Below, piece after piece: positions 35,653 through 45,317 of a stretch of 64,000 nucleotides of DNA. Where the stretch lies: positions 372,001 through 436,000 of the forward strand of contig NZ_JASNWE010000002.1 in assembly GCF_030283145.1 (NCBI RefSeq), read 5' to 3'. The position numbers and the translations under genes were made by a program. This stretch comes from Actinomadura xylanilytica (GTDB lineage Bacteria; Actinomycetota; Actinomycetes; Streptosporangiales; Streptosporangiaceae). Numbering within the stretch: the first letter of the stretch is position 1; each line of letters starts with the position of its first letter. The notes under the pieces are model-generated. The model saw only the letters and a list, made by a program, of their open reading frames with translations, had not been told where the DNA came from and searched no databases.

Positions 35653-38600
35653 GTGCTGAACGTCGACGAGGGCGCGCTCGAAATACCCGGCAAGTGGTCC
35701 GTGCTCCCCCGGCGCCGGGACCCGGTGCAGGGGCGGGTGAAGGGCGACTTCGAGACCGCAGCTCGGCAACTGCGGCCGCTGGCCGAAGGGGACGCGGATT
35801 GGGGCACCGCGGCGTTGGACGATCCGGGCAGCGAACCGCGGCTCGTCGAGGCGGCGCGGGCGCAGCTCGCAGGCGAGCCGACTCTGTTGGGGACCGCCGC
35901 GCTCGTCGCAATCCAAGGCTTTGGGATAGTGCCTGACGGGCTGGCCCTCGAGCACGGGCTGCCGTTCGCGGCGGAGGTCCTCGTGGAGGGGTGCGACATC
36001 GAGGTCAGATCGAAGCCCGGCCCCGACGGATGGAAGCCCGGCCCCATCGGCCTCCAAGCTTGGGCACGGCATCCGGGCGGGCGGACCGTCTTCGCCTCGG
36101 ACTGGTCCTGCGCCGCCAAGCGGCTCCGGACGCTGCTGGCCTTCGCCGACGAGCCGGAGTACCGGGCGGCGGTGGCGGCCCTGGCCGGGCATCGCCGGAG
36201 CGCGGAACGGCGGATCGTGGTGTCCTACCTCGTGCCGTCCGAGACCGCCTGGGTGGACGAGTGCTGCGCCGATCTGCCGGCCCTCGAACGCGGGGGCGCC
36301 GACCTCCGGACCATGCTGCTCTGCTCGCTCGGCACTCCCGAGCAGGTCGCGGCGCTCGGCGAGCTGGCCGTGATCCCCTGTGTGTCGGGAATCGAAGAGG
36401 TCCTGGCCACCATGGCCGACGGGATCGGGCCGGCGGTCGCCCCGCTCCTGACCCGCTTGATCAAGTATCCCGGTTCGCGGTTCGGCAAGCCGGCGGTCGA
36501 GCTGCTGGGCCGGGTTCCGTCCGACGAGGCGTTCCAGATGCTGCTGGACGGTCTTGGGAAGGAAGGCGTCCGGCCCGGGGTCGCCGAGTTCATGAGGCGC
36601 TTTCCCGCGCGCGCGATGCGGGTGCTGCCGCCGGTCGCGGCGGGTGGTTCGCAGAAGGCGGCGGCTGCACGGCGGCTGTTGGACGGGCACATGCTGGCCC
36701 ACCCGGATCTGGCCGCCGCCGAAGGGCTCACCGTGGAAGTCGTGGTGGAGGCCGGTTCCCTTCCAGCGGCGCTCGTCACGCCGTCCTGGCTGCGCGCTTC
36801 CAAAGAGGCCCCCGACCCGGTCGTCATCCCGGGGCTGAAGGCACCGTCCGGAGAGAACCTCGTCTGGGAGCCCGGGGAACGGGAGAAGTGGGCGGCGACG
36901 CGCGGCTACTGGACGAAGCAGACGCTCGACGACCACAAACCGCACCTCCAGAACTACCTGGCGGGCCGGCTGGCCTACCCAGGGCATCAGATCCAGTTGT
37001 TCGGCCAGGGGCCCGAGAAGGTCGTCCGGCCCCTGCTGGCCGATTGGAATCTGAAGGAGGCGGTAGACCACAGTGCGGACCTGATGCCCATCGTCGCGCG
37101 ATACGAACTGGACGCGCGGCCCGCCGCATTTCGGGCGGGCAAGCGTGACGGGGCTGGAAACGGATGGGTCCTGCTCCCCTTTCTTGACGCCGAGGTCACG
37201 CGCTTGATGGCCGACCGGCTCGCCCGCGTGAAATCGGCGCGGCGCGTCTCGGACACCTACTTCCGCAGGCACGGCCTCAAGGCGGTGCCCTACCTGGTGC
37301 CGGACGCGTTCGGCAAGCGCCGGACCGCCCGCGACGGCGCACTGGAGGCACTGCGGCTCATCGCCTCGATGCACGGCCCCGAGCAGGTCGTCGACGCCGC
37401 GCGGGAGCACGGCGACGAGGTCGCCGCGGCGCTGCCGTCCCTGCTGGCCGTCCAGGAAAGCGCGCCGGACGGCGTCCCGGATGCCGAGCCGGTGGCGAAG
37501 ATCGGCCGCTGGGTGGACGTGGCGCGGCTGCCGCGAGTGCGGCTGCGCGAAGGCGGGACGGTGCTGCCCCTGCCGGCGGCCAGGCACCTCGTCGGCATGC
37601 TCTCCCTGTCGGCGTTGCAGGAGCACCCCGATCTGAAGGCGGCGCGCGACGTCTGCGACCCCGCATCGCTGGCCGAGTTCGGCTGGGCCCTTCTCGAGCA
37701 GTGGCAGGCGGCGCGGCTGCCCAGCCCGCTGTGGCCGCTGGAGGCGCTCAGGTGGATCGGGGACGACGAGACCGTCCGCAGGCTCGCCCCCGTCATCGCG
37801 GCCTGGCCCGGTGAGAGCGGTCATACACGGGCCGTCCGCGGGCTCTGGGTGCTGGCCGGCATCGGCACCGAGGTCGCGCTGCTGAAGCTGGACACCATCG
37901 CGCGGCGGAGCACGTTCAAGGGGCTCAAGAAGGCGGCCCAGGAGACGGTCCGGCAGGTCGCGGACAGGCTCGGGCTGAGCGAGGAGCGCCTCGCCGACCG
38001 GCTCGTCCCGGGCCTCGGACTGGACGCCGAGGGCACCGCGGTCCTGGACTACGGGCCGCGCCGCTTCACCGTCGGCTTCGACGAGCAGCTCAGGCCGCTG
38101 GTCTGGGACGAGAAGGGCAGGCCCCGCAGATCACTGCCCGCCCCCGGCGTGCGGGACGACGCCGTGCTCGCGCCCACCGCCCGCCGGAGCTTCACCGAGC
38201 TGAAGAAGGACGTCCGGGCCGTCGCGGGCGACCAGATCCGGCGGCTGGAGTCGGCGATGGTCGCGCAGCGGCGATGGACGGCGGCGGAGTTCCGCAGGTT
38301 CCTCGTCGGTCATCCGCTGATGTGGCATCTCGCCCGGCGGCTGGTGTGGGTGAGCGGGACGGCCGGGTTCCGCCTCGCCGAGGACCGCACGTTCGCGGAC
38401 GTCAACGACGAGGCCATCGCGCTCCCGGACGACGCGGAGGTCGGCATCGTCCACCCGGTGCACCTGCCGGCCGCGGCGCTCGGCGCGTGGTCGGAGCTGT
38501 TCGCCGACTACCAGATCCTCCAGCCGTTCCCGCAGCTCGGACGCGCCGTGCACGCGCTCACCGAGGACGAGTGCGCCGGGGGACGGCTGACCCGCTTCGA

Positions 38601-38898
38601 GGACGTCCCCGTGCCGACCGGCAAGGTCCTGGGCCTGACCCGCGGGGCCTGGGAGCGCGGCACCCCCGAGGACGGCGGCGTCGAGACGCGGATGACCCGG
38701 CCCCTGCCCGGCGGCCTGACACTGGTCGCCGACCTGGACCCCGGGATCGTGATCGGGCTGGTGGACCACTTCCCCGAGCAGCGGCTCCGGAGCATCGCCC
38801 TCGCCGGACGCGGTGAGACACCGCCGACGTTCGGGGACCTCGATCCGGTGACCGCCTCCGAACTACTCACCGAGCTGACCGGCCTGACCACCCCATGA
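35653..38898 (+). CDS. Giant DUF4132 protein
   Basis: A 1081-residue soluble protein. The C-terminal 250 residues fit DUF4132: an FTELKKDVRAVAGDQIRRLE region, FLVGHPLMWHLARRLVW, DAEVGIVHPVHLP and FADYQILQPFPQLGR. The central part is helical with HEAT-like repetition (DEAFQMLLDGLGKEGV; ETVRRLAPVIAAWP). The function of DUF4132 is not established; relatives of this size occur near WGR and MolR-type proteins. GTG 35653 with GGGGAGA upstream is chosen; in-frame starts at 35557 and 35620 lack good ribosome binding sites. Its end overlaps the convergent MFS gene by 32 bp. Confidence 0.85.
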   Translation: MLNVDEGALEIPGKWSVLPRRRDPVQGRVKGDFETAARQLRPLAEGDADWGTAALDDPGSEPRLVEAARAQLAGEPTLLGTAALVAIQGFGIVPDGLALEHGLPFAAEVLVEGCDIEVRSKPGPDGWKPGPIGLQAWARHPGGRTVFASDWSCAAKRLRTLLAFADEPEYRAAVAALAGHRRSAERRIVVSYLVPSETAWVDECCADLPALERGGADLRTMLLCSLGTPEQVAALGELAVIPCVSGIEEVLATMADGIGPAVAPLLTRLIKYPGSRFGKPAVELLGRVPSDEAFQMLLDGLGKEGVRPGVAEFMRRFPARAMRVLPPVAAGGSQKAAAARRLLDGHMLAHPDLAAAEGLTVEVVVEAGSLPAALVTPSWLRASKEAPDPVVIPGLKAPSGENLVWEPGEREKWAATRGYWTKQTLDDHKPHLQNYLAGRLAYPGHQIQLFGQGPEKVVRPLLADWNLKEAVDHSADLMPIVARYELDARPAAFRAGKRDGAGNGWVLLPFLDAEVTRLMADRLARVKSARRVSDTYFRRHGLKAVPYLVPDAFGKRRTARDGALEALRLIASMHGPEQVVDAAREHGDEVAAALPSLLAVQESAPDGVPDAEPVAKIGRWVDVARLPRVRLREGGTVLPLPAARHLVGMLSLSALQEHPDLKAARDVCDPASLAEFGWALLEQWQAARLPSPLWPLEALRWIGDDETVRRLAPVIAAWPGESGHTRAVRGLWVLAGIGTEVALLKLDTIARRSTFKGLKKAAQETVRQVADRLGLSEERLADRLVPGLGLDAEGTAVLDYGPRRFTVGFDEQLRPLVWDEKGRPRRSLPAPGVRDDAVLAPTARRSFTELKKDVRAVAGDQIRRLESAMVAQRRWTAAEFRRFLVGHPLMWHLARRLVWVSGTAGFRLAEDRTFADVNDEAIALPDDAEVGIVHPVHLPAAALGAWSELFADYQILQPFPQLGRAVHALTEDECAGGRLTRFEDVPVPTGKVLGLTRGAWERGTPEDGGVETRMTRPLPGGLTLVADLDPGIVIGLVDHFPEQRLRSIALAGRGETPPTFGDLDPVTASELLTELTGLTTP

Positions 38899-40063
38899 CC
38901 GCCGCCGCGACGAGCGCCGTCACACCGCCGAGCACCATGACCGTGGAAAGGGAGGCGCGGTCCACGACGGCGCCACCGGCCAGCGCCCCGGCCGAAAAGG
39001 TCGCCTGAAACGACGCGGTGAAGATGACCGACGCCGCCTCCGGCGCGTCCGGGGCCGATTTCGCGAACCAGGTCTTCGAACAGACCGGAACGGCCCCGTA
39101 CGCGATTCCCCATACCGCGAGGAGCGCTATCGCGCCGATCTCCGCCGTGCCGAGAACGGGGAACAGCAGGGTCGCGGCGGCGAGCATTCCCGCCGCGACC
39201 CCGAACGTGGCGCGCGGCCGGCGCTCCGCCATCGAGCCGGCGATGAAAGTGCCCGCGATCCCGGCCGCCCCGTACAGCAGCAGGCACGCCGTGACCGATT
39301 CCGGGCCGAGGCGGGTGACCCGTTCGAGAAAGGGGGCCACGTAGGTGTAGGCGCCGAAATGGGCCAGGACGACGAGAAAGGTGACCAGCAGCCCGGACCT
39401 GATGCCGGCGGCCCGGAGCAGGCCGCCGAGCACGCCCGGGCGAGTGACCCGCTCGGCGGGCAGCGGTGGCAGCAAGGCGATCAGCGCGACCAGCACTCCG
39501 GCGGTCAGCGCGGCCATGACGGCGAACGCCGTCCGCCAGCCGGCGGCGCCGCCGATGAAGGTGCCCGCCGGGACGCCGAGGACCGACCCGAGCGGGACCG
39601 CCGAGAAGATCACCGCGGTGGCCCGGCCGGTCGACCCCGGCGGCACCAGGCGGCCCGCGAGCCCCGCGCCGATCGACCAGAACCCGCCGATGACGATCCC
39701 CACCAGCACCCGGGAGACCAGCATCATCCAGTAGGCCGGCGCGACCGCGGCGAGGACGTCGGCCACGGCCAGCAGGAGGACGAGGGCGCAGAGCATCGGC
39801 CGCCGGTCGAACCGCCCGGTCGCGACGGTGACGGCCGGGGCGGCGAACGCGGCGAGGACCCCCGGCATGGCCATCATCAGGCCGGCGGTCCCGTCGGAAA
39901 TGGCGAAGCTGGACCCGATCGGGGTCAGCAGGCCGATCGGGAGTATCTCCGTGGTAACGATCGCAAAAATTCCCAGCATCACCGCGATGACCGCGGGCCA
40001 GCCTTTCATATGCGCACTTACAGGCGCCTTCGGCGCGTCTTCGGAACTGATTACCGCAGGCAT
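38867..40063 (-). CDS. MFS transporter, DHA1-like drug or sugar efflux family
   Basis: A 398-residue carrier with twelve predicted helices. VATGRFDRRPMLCALVLLLAV carries the A-like loop motif, and VSRVLVGIVIGGFWSIGAGLA and FSAVPLGSVLGVPAGTFIGG are typical of AraJ/PbuE-like exporters. The N-terminus is short and cytoplasmic. It overlaps the DUF4132 3' end on the opposite strand and is divergent from the second MFS gene. Substrate unknown. Confidence 0.92.
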   Translation of the reverse strand: MPAVISSEDAPKAPVSAHMKGWPAVIAVMLGIFAIVTTEILPIGLLTPIGSSFAISDGTAGLMMAMPGVLAAFAAPAVTVATGRFDRRPMLCALVLLLAVADVLAAVAPAYWMMLVSRVLVGIVIGGFWSIGAGLAGRLVPPGSTGRATAVIFSAVPLGSVLGVPAGTFIGGAAGWRTAFAVMAALTAGVLVALIALLPPLPAERVTRPGVLGGLLRAAGIRSGLLVTFLVVLAHFGAYTYVAPFLERVTRLGPESVTACLLLYGAAGIAGTFIAGSMAERRPRATFGVAAGMLAAATLLFPVLGTAEIGAIALLAVWGIAYGAVPVCSKTWFAKSAPDAPEAASVIFTASFQATFSAGALAGGAVVDRASLSTVMVLGGVTALVAAAVMGWSGRSAR

Positions 40064-40518
40064 GTCTTCCGTTTCTTTTGATGAGGCACCATTTCAACGG
40101 AAGCCGTCGGCGAGCGCTGGCGGATTCGCGACGCCAACGCGACCGGCGTCCGCGGGGCCAATACGCGGCGGGCCCGCGCTTCCCGGCGGGCGTGCGCATG
40201 CGGCCGCTTCGGGTACGGGACGCGTCGAACGGGTGACGCGTGACGGGCCATCACGGAGACGAACGGGCGAAGACCGCGGTTCGGCGGACATGTCCCTCGG
40301 GATGGGAAATACTCTCCCGCACGGGAGGCCGCCCCGCGCGGCCCCGGGCTTGACCAGGAAATTCACCGGCGCGGACGTATCCCCGGGCGGCGGTGTGACG
40401 TAGATCTTGGTCGGCCGGGAAATATCGGGCCCCGGGATCGTCTTGAGGCACTGCGTAGGCGGGCCGGCGCACGGCCCCCCGATCCCCGACGTCCGCACCC
40501 CCCTTGGAGTCTTCAGGC
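40064..40518. promoter_or_regulatory. Divergent intergenic region between two MFS genes
   Basis: About 455 bp with no supported gene. It must contain promoters for both transporters. GGGAAATACTCTCCCGCACGGGAG-like sequence near 40302-40325 and the region around 40400-40450 are candidates for control sites, but no clear palindrome was seen. Confidence 0.35.
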
Positions 40519-42861
40519 ATGTCCCAACCTCAGACCGCCGCCCGAACCGCCGGCCGCGTCGCGGCCGGCGACCGTCCGTCCGCCGTGGCCGAACACGGTG
40601 GCGGCGGCGACGGCGGCGGCGGAGAGCGCGCCGCCGAGCGCGGACGCGGCGGCGCCATGGTGGCGGTCCTCGCGTTCTCCGGCATCGTCGTGGCGGTCAT
40701 GCAGACGCTGCTGGTGCCGATCATCGCCGAGCTGCCCCGGCTGCTGTCCACCTCGCCCGCCAACGCGACCTGGGTGATGACCTCGACACTGCTCGCCGGG
40801 GCGGTCGCGACCCCGATCATGGGGCGGCTCGGCGACCTGTTCGGCAAGCGCCGGATGCTGCTGACCAGCCTCGCGCTGATGGTGGCCGGATCGCTGGTCG
40901 CCGCGCTCTCGTCCGAGCTGGTCCCGGTGGTGGCCGGGCGCGCGCTCCAGGGCTTCGCGATGGGCGCGATCCCGCTCGGCATCAGCATCATGCGCGACGA
41001 GCTGCCGCCGCAGCGGCTGGGCTCGGCGATGGGGCTGATGAGCTCGTCCATCGGCATCGGCGGCGCGCTCGGGCTGCCCGGCGCGGCGCTCGTCGCGCAG
41101 CACGCCGACTGGCACGCGCTGTTCTACACCTCGGCCGGGCTCGGCGTCCTGTCGATGCTGCTCACGGTGCTGGTGGTGCCCGAGTCGGGGTCGCGCCCGG
41201 GGGGACGGTTCGACATCCTCGGGGCGCTCGGCCTGACCGCCGGGCTGATCAGCCTGCTGCTCCCGGTCACCAAGGGCGACCAGTGGGGCTGGGGCAGCCC
41301 CCGCACGCTCGGGTTCTTCGCCGGCGCCGCGGTCATCTTCGTGCTGTGGGCGCTGATGGAGCTGCGCGTCGACAGCCCGCTGGTCGACCTGCGCACCACC
41401 GCGCGCCGCCAGGTGCTGCTGACCAACCTGGCCTCGGTGATGATCGGCGTGGCGTTCTACGCGATGTCGGTGGTGCTGCCGCAGGTCATGGAGCTGCCCA
41501 CCGGCACCGGGTACGGCCTCGGCACGTCGCTGGTGGTCGCCGGCCTGGCGATGGCGCCGATGGGTGTGGCGATGATGCTGGTCTCGCCGCTGTCGGCGCG
41601 GCTGTCGGCCGCGCGCGGCCCCAAGACCTCGCTGATGCTCGGGCTGGTCATCATCGCCACCGGGTACGGCGCGGGGATCTTCCTGATGGGCGCGCTGTGG
41701 CAGATCCTGATCACCGTCACCGTGATCGGCATCGGCATCGGCTTCGCCTACTCCGCGCTGCCCGCGCTGATCATCGCGGCCGTCCCGGTGACGGAGACCG
41801 GCGCCGCCAACGGGCTGAACGCGCTGGCGCGCTCGGTCGGCACGTCGGTGTCCAGCGCCGTGGTCGGCATGGTGCTGGCCCGGATGACCACCTCGTTCGG
41901 CGGCACCGAGCTGCCCACCATGAACGGGTTCCGGGCGACGTTCCTCATCGCCACGGCGGCCAGCCTGGGCGGCCTGGCGATGACCTTCTTCCTGCCCGCC
42001 CGCAAGCGCGCGGCCGCGGCGTCCGCGCAGCAGCCCGCCGCGGGCCGCCCCGACGCGGACCAGCCCGCCGCGGGCCGGTCCGAGACCGTCGCCGTCCGGC
42101 CGCACAGCGGCGTCGCCGGACGGGTGCTGAGCGGTGACCGGCCGATCGAGGGCGCGGCGGTGACGCTGATCGACGCGCAGGGCCGGCAGGTCGCGCACAC
42201 CGTCGGCGACGCCGACGGCCGGTACACGCTGGACGTCCCTGAGACCGGCCGGTTCCTGCTGGTCGGGTCGGCCACCGGGCACCGTCCCGAGGCGGCCCCG
42301 CTCACCGTCGGCGCCGGCCCGATCGAGCTCGACCTGGTGCTGACCTGCGCGGCCGGCCTGCACGGGACGGTGCGCGACGCCGCGGCCGGCACCCCCCTCC
42401 CGGACGCGACCGTGGTGGTCACCGACGCCGGCGGCGAGGTGGTCGCCTCGGCCGCCAGCGGCGACGGCGGCGGCTTCGAGCTGCCCGAGCTTCCCCCGGG
42501 CGGCTACACGCTGGCGGCGCGCGCGGCGCGGCACCGGCCGTCCGCCGTCCCGGTGACGGTGCCCGCCGACACCGGGACCCGCCACGACCTGGCGCTGGAG
42601 CCCGCCGGAGCGGTCACCGGCACGGTGCGCGGCAACGACGGCCGGACACTGGACGACATCCGGGTCTCGCTGATGGACCGGACCGGAAACGTGATCGCGG
42701 TGTCCTATACCGGACGCGACGGCGCCTACGCGTTCAAGGACGTGGCCGGCGCCGAGTACACACTGGTCGCCAGCGGCTACGCGCCGGTGACCGCCCCCGT
42801 GACGCTGACCGGCCACGGCCTCGACTCGGTCGACCTGAAGCTCTCCCACCAGCGAAGCTGA
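40519..42861 (+). CDS. MFS transporter (DHA2, 14-helix) fused to three carboxypeptidase-regulatory-like domains
   Basis: A 780-residue protein. Residues about 45-490 form a DHA2 exporter: LGDLFGKRRMLLTSLALMV is the loop 2-3 motif, SSIGIGGALGLPGAALVAQ is motif C, and many helices follow. Residues about 530-780 hold three beta-sandwich repeats of the CarboxypepD_reg type, starting SGVAGRVLSGDRPIEGAAVTL, GLHGTVRDAAAGTPLPDATVVV and AVTGTVRGNDGRTLDDIRVSL. The N-terminus is Gly-rich. The tail may bind a protein, glycan or ligand on one side of the membrane. ATG 40519 follows GGAG by 9 nt. A hairpin follows the stop. Confidence 0.9.
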   Translation: MSQPQTAARTAGRVAAGDRPSAVAEHGGGGDGGGGERAAERGRGGAMVAVLAFSGIVVAVMQTLLVPIIAELPRLLSTSPANATWVMTSTLLAGAVATPIMGRLGDLFGKRRMLLTSLALMVAGSLVAALSSELVPVVAGRALQGFAMGAIPLGISIMRDELPPQRLGSAMGLMSSSIGIGGALGLPGAALVAQHADWHALFYTSAGLGVLSMLLTVLVVPESGSRPGGRFDILGALGLTAGLISLLLPVTKGDQWGWGSPRTLGFFAGAAVIFVLWALMELRVDSPLVDLRTTARRQVLLTNLASVMIGVAFYAMSVVLPQVMELPTGTGYGLGTSLVVAGLAMAPMGVAMMLVSPLSARLSAARGPKTSLMLGLVIIATGYGAGIFLMGALWQILITVTVIGIGIGFAYSALPALIIAAVPVTETGAANGLNALARSVGTSVSSAVVGMVLARMTTSFGGTELPTMNGFRATFLIATAASLGGLAMTFFLPARKRAAAASAQQPAAGRPDADQPAAGRSETVAVRPHSGVAGRVLSGDRPIEGAAVTLIDAQGRQVAHTVGDADGRYTLDVPETGRFLLVGSATGHRPEAAPLTVGAGPIELDLVLTCAAGLHGTVRDAAAGTPLPDATVVVTDAGGEVVASAASGDGGGFELPELPPGGYTLAARAARHRPSAVPVTVPADTGTRHDLALEPAGAVTGTVRGNDGRTLDDIRVSLMDRTGNVIAVSYTGRDGAYAFKDVAGAEYTLVASGYAPVTAPVTLTGHGLDSVDLKLSHQRS

Positions 42862-42868
42862 CCGGCAC

Positions 42869-42908
42869 GTCCGGGCCCGCGCTCCTGGGAACAGGACCGG
42901 GCCCGGAC
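42869..42908. terminator. Hairpin after the MFS fusion gene
   Basis: GTCCGGGCCCG (42869-42879) pairs with CGGGCCCGGAC (42898-42908), an 11-bp stem with an 18-nt loop, 7 bp after the MFS stop and before a convergent gene. Confidence 0.65.
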
Positions 42909-42930
42909 CCCGACCGGACGCCGCCGAACC

Positions 42931-42975
42931 CCGCCGGCCGGACGCCCGCCGGACCCGCCGGCCGGACGCCCGCCG
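42931..42975. repeat. Two copies of a 21-bp direct repeat
   Basis: CCGCCGGCCGGACGCCCGCCG occurs at 42931-42951 and again at 42955-42975, a 24-bp period, in the gap between the convergent MFS and PEP-mutase-like genes. It is noncoding and GC-only. It may add to termination. Confidence 0.6.
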
Positions 42976-42993
42976 CTTCGCCGAGCGCTTCGG

Positions 42994-43743
42994 TCAGGCG
43001 CCTCCGGCGTAGGGGTCCTCTCCCGCCTTGAGGCGGGTGGCGAAGTCCTTCAGCGCGGCGAGGGCCACCCGGTACGGCGTCGGGCCGAACGAGATGCGGG
43101 CCACGCCGAGCGACGCCAGCCGCGCCACGTCCGTGCCGGGGAGGCAGTTGGCGTTGACCGGGCCGGGCAGCTCCTTGGCGAGGGTGCCCACGGCGTCCGC
43201 CGGCGCCAGGATCGGGTACACGCAGTCGGCGCCCGCCTCGAGGTAGCGGCGGCCCCGCGCGATCGCCTCGTCGACGGGGTCGAAGTCCGGATCGGCGACC
43301 ATGAACGTGTCGGCGCGGGCGTTGATCACCAGGTCCGGTCCGGCGGCGCGGACCGCCGCGAGGAACTCCGCCTGCGCGTCCACGTCGGCGAGGCTCCCGC
43401 CGGGGTGGACGGTGTCCTCCAGGTTGCAGCCGACGGCGCCGATGGCGGTGAGGCGCTCGACCAGCTCGCCGGGCGGCAGGCCGTACCCGGCCTCGGCGTC
43501 CACGGTGACGGGCACCCTGACGGCGCGGACCACGCGTCCGGCGGCGGCGAACATCTCCTCGGCGGGCGCCCCCTCCTGGTCGGGGTAGCCGAGCATCGCG
43601 GAGATCGCGGCGCTGGCGGTGGCGATGGCGGGGTAGCCCGCCTCCTCCACGACGCCGGCGCTCGCCGCGTCCCACACGTTGGGCAGGATCAGCGGATCGC
43701 CGGGACGGTGCAGGTCGCGGAGGCGGGCGGCGAGATCGTTCAT
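42994..43743 (-). CDS. Isocitrate lyase/PEP mutase superfamily protein
   Basis: A 249-residue TIM-barrel enzyme. PNVWDAASAGVVEEAG, VTVDAEAGYG (metal-binding Asp and Glu), GCNLEDTVHPGG, VINARADTF and GADCVYPILAPAD are the conserved strands of the ICL/PEPM superfamily. The Cys loop KKCGH of isocitrate lyase is absent, so a C-C or P-C bond lyase or mutase of other specificity is likely, such as oxaloacetate or methylisocitrate lyase-like activity. ATG 43743 has GGAGA about 9 nt upstream. Divergent from the esterase at 43905. Confidence 0.88.
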   Translation of the reverse strand: MNDLAARLRDLHRPGDPLILPNVWDAASAGVVEEAGYPAIATASAAISAMLGYPDQEGAPAEEMFAAAGRVVRAVRVPVTVDAEAGYGLPPGELVERLTAIGAVGCNLEDTVHPGGSLADVDAQAEFLAAVRAAGPDLVINARADTFMVADPDFDPVDEAIARGRRYLEAGADCVYPILAPADAVGTLAKELPGPVNANCLPGTDVARLASLGVARISFGPTPYRVALAALKDFATRLKAGEDPYAGGA

Positions 43744-43904
43744 CGTTGTTCTCCTTCGTCTCGGGCTGTGGACGTGACGGCGGCCCGTTCTGTGACACCC
43801 GGCCGCGCTCCCCCAAGATGATCCCCCGGCGGACCCGACCCGGGGCCGTTCCCGCGTGGCGGGTTACGGTCGGGATGATCGTCAACGCCGACGGAGGAGT
43901 CCGC

Positions 43905-44942
43905 ATGCTGCCCTGGTCCGCCGAGCTCGCCGGCCGTCTCGACGAGCACGTCATCGACAGCGCGCTGCTGCGCGGCAACCCGCTCGGCGACCCGCACGAG
44001 CGGCCGGTGCTGGTGTACGTCCCGCCGGGGTACGACGACGAGCCCGAGCGCCGCTACCCGAGCGTCTACGTCATCCTCGGCTTCACCGGGCACGTCGGCG
44101 TCTGGAAGCACCAGAACGCCTTCCGGCCGACGTTCCCGCAGGCCGCCGACCGGGTGTTCGCCGGCGGCGCGGCGCCGCCCGCGATCCTGGTGTTCGTGGA
44201 CGCGTGGACCGCGCTCGGCGGCAGCCAGTTCGTCGACTCCCCCGGGACCGGCCGCTACCACTCCTACCTCTGCGACGAGGTGGTGCCGTGGGTGGACGCC
44301 CGCTACCGCACCCTGGACGCGCCCGAGCACCGCGCGATCAGCGGCAAGTCCAGCGGCGGCTACGGCGCGATGATCACCCCGATGCTGCGGCCGGACCTGT
44401 TCGGGGCGCTGGCCACGCACGCGGGCGACGCGCTCTTCGAGTACTGCTACCTGCCCGAGTTCCCGCAGGCGGTCCGGCACCTGCGCGAGTACGGCGGCGA
44501 CATCGCCCGCTGGCGGGACGACTTCCGGTCGCGGCCCGCGTTCACCAAGCCCGCCGACATGGTGCTCCTCGAGATGTACGCGATGGCGGCCTGCTACTCG
44601 GCGGCCGAGGACGGCACGCCCGAGCTGCCGTTCGACCCGGTGACGGGGATCCTGCGCCGCGACGTCTGGGCGCGGTGGCTGGCCTGGGACCCGGTGCGGA
44701 TGGTGGACGCGGAGCCGCGGTACGCCGAGGCGATGCGGTCGCAGCGGGCGATCTGGATCGACGGCGGCACGCGCGACGAGTTCAACCTCGACGTCGGCGC
44801 TGAGGCGTTCCACCGGACGCTGCTCGGCGCCGGGGTGGCGCCGGAAAAGATCCATTTCGAGCTGTTCGACGCCGGGCACGGCGGAATCGACTACCGCTAC
44901 CCGCAGGCCGTGGCGTGGCTGTGCGGGCGGATCGCGCCCTGA
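43905..44942 (+). CDS. Esterase-D-type alpha/beta hydrolase
   Basis: A 345-residue serine esterase with the layout of the esterase D / enterochelin-esterase family. VYVPPGYDDEPERRYPSVYV is the first strand pair, the nucleophile is in AISGKSSGGYGAM, the probable acid lies in IDGGTRDEFNLDV and the His in FDAGHGGIDYRY. No signal peptide is seen. ATG 43905 has GGAGGAG six bases upstream. Substrate unknown. Confidence 0.88.
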   Translation: MLPWSAELAGRLDEHVIDSALLRGNPLGDPHERPVLVYVPPGYDDEPERRYPSVYVILGFTGHVGVWKHQNAFRPTFPQAADRVFAGGAAPPAILVFVDAWTALGGSQFVDSPGTGRYHSYLCDEVVPWVDARYRTLDAPEHRAISGKSSGGYGAMITPMLRPDLFGALATHAGDALFEYCYLPEFPQAVRHLREYGGDIARWRDDFRSRPAFTKPADMVLLEMYAMAACYSAAEDGTPELPFDPVTGILRRDVWARWLAWDPVRMVDAEPRYAEAMRSQRAIWIDGGTRDEFNLDVGAEAFHRTLLGAGVAPEKIHFELFDAGHGGIDYRYPQAVAWLCGRIAP

Positions 44943-45317
44943 GGGCGGCGGGGCGCGCGCCGCGTCGTCCCAGCTCGACGCCACATTTCAGAGATTTCAC
45001 TCACTGAGCTACAAATATTGAAAATCCAGTAGCAAATGGAATTCATTGACACCAAGCGACTATCAGGGTGCACTTCTCGACAACTCACCCGGATGAGTCC
45101 AGCACCCCCGCTCCCTCACTCCCGGCCCAAAGCGACTCGCGTCCCCGCCGCGAGCGCTCGCGGATGCGGTCACGCCCCCCGCTCAGACCGCATCCGCGCC
45201 CTCCCCCCGCGGGCCCCGTCCCTCCCCCCGCCAGGCGGCCCCACGGCCCACGGAACCGTCCCACAAGGACCTCCGCGGGCCCGCCCTCCGCCGGGCTCCT
45301 GGAAGGAGCACCCCCCC
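44943..45317 (+). promoter_or_regulatory. AT-rich promoter and long leader of the M4 peptidase gene
   Basis: The sequence at 44980-45075 is markedly AT-rich (for example ACAAATATTGAAAATCC) and contains a perfect -35-like TTGACA at 45046-45051, although no matching -10 is clear. About 240 nt of leader follow, Pro-codon rich and GC-rich in its second half, which may fold. No gene is supported. Confidence 0.45.
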
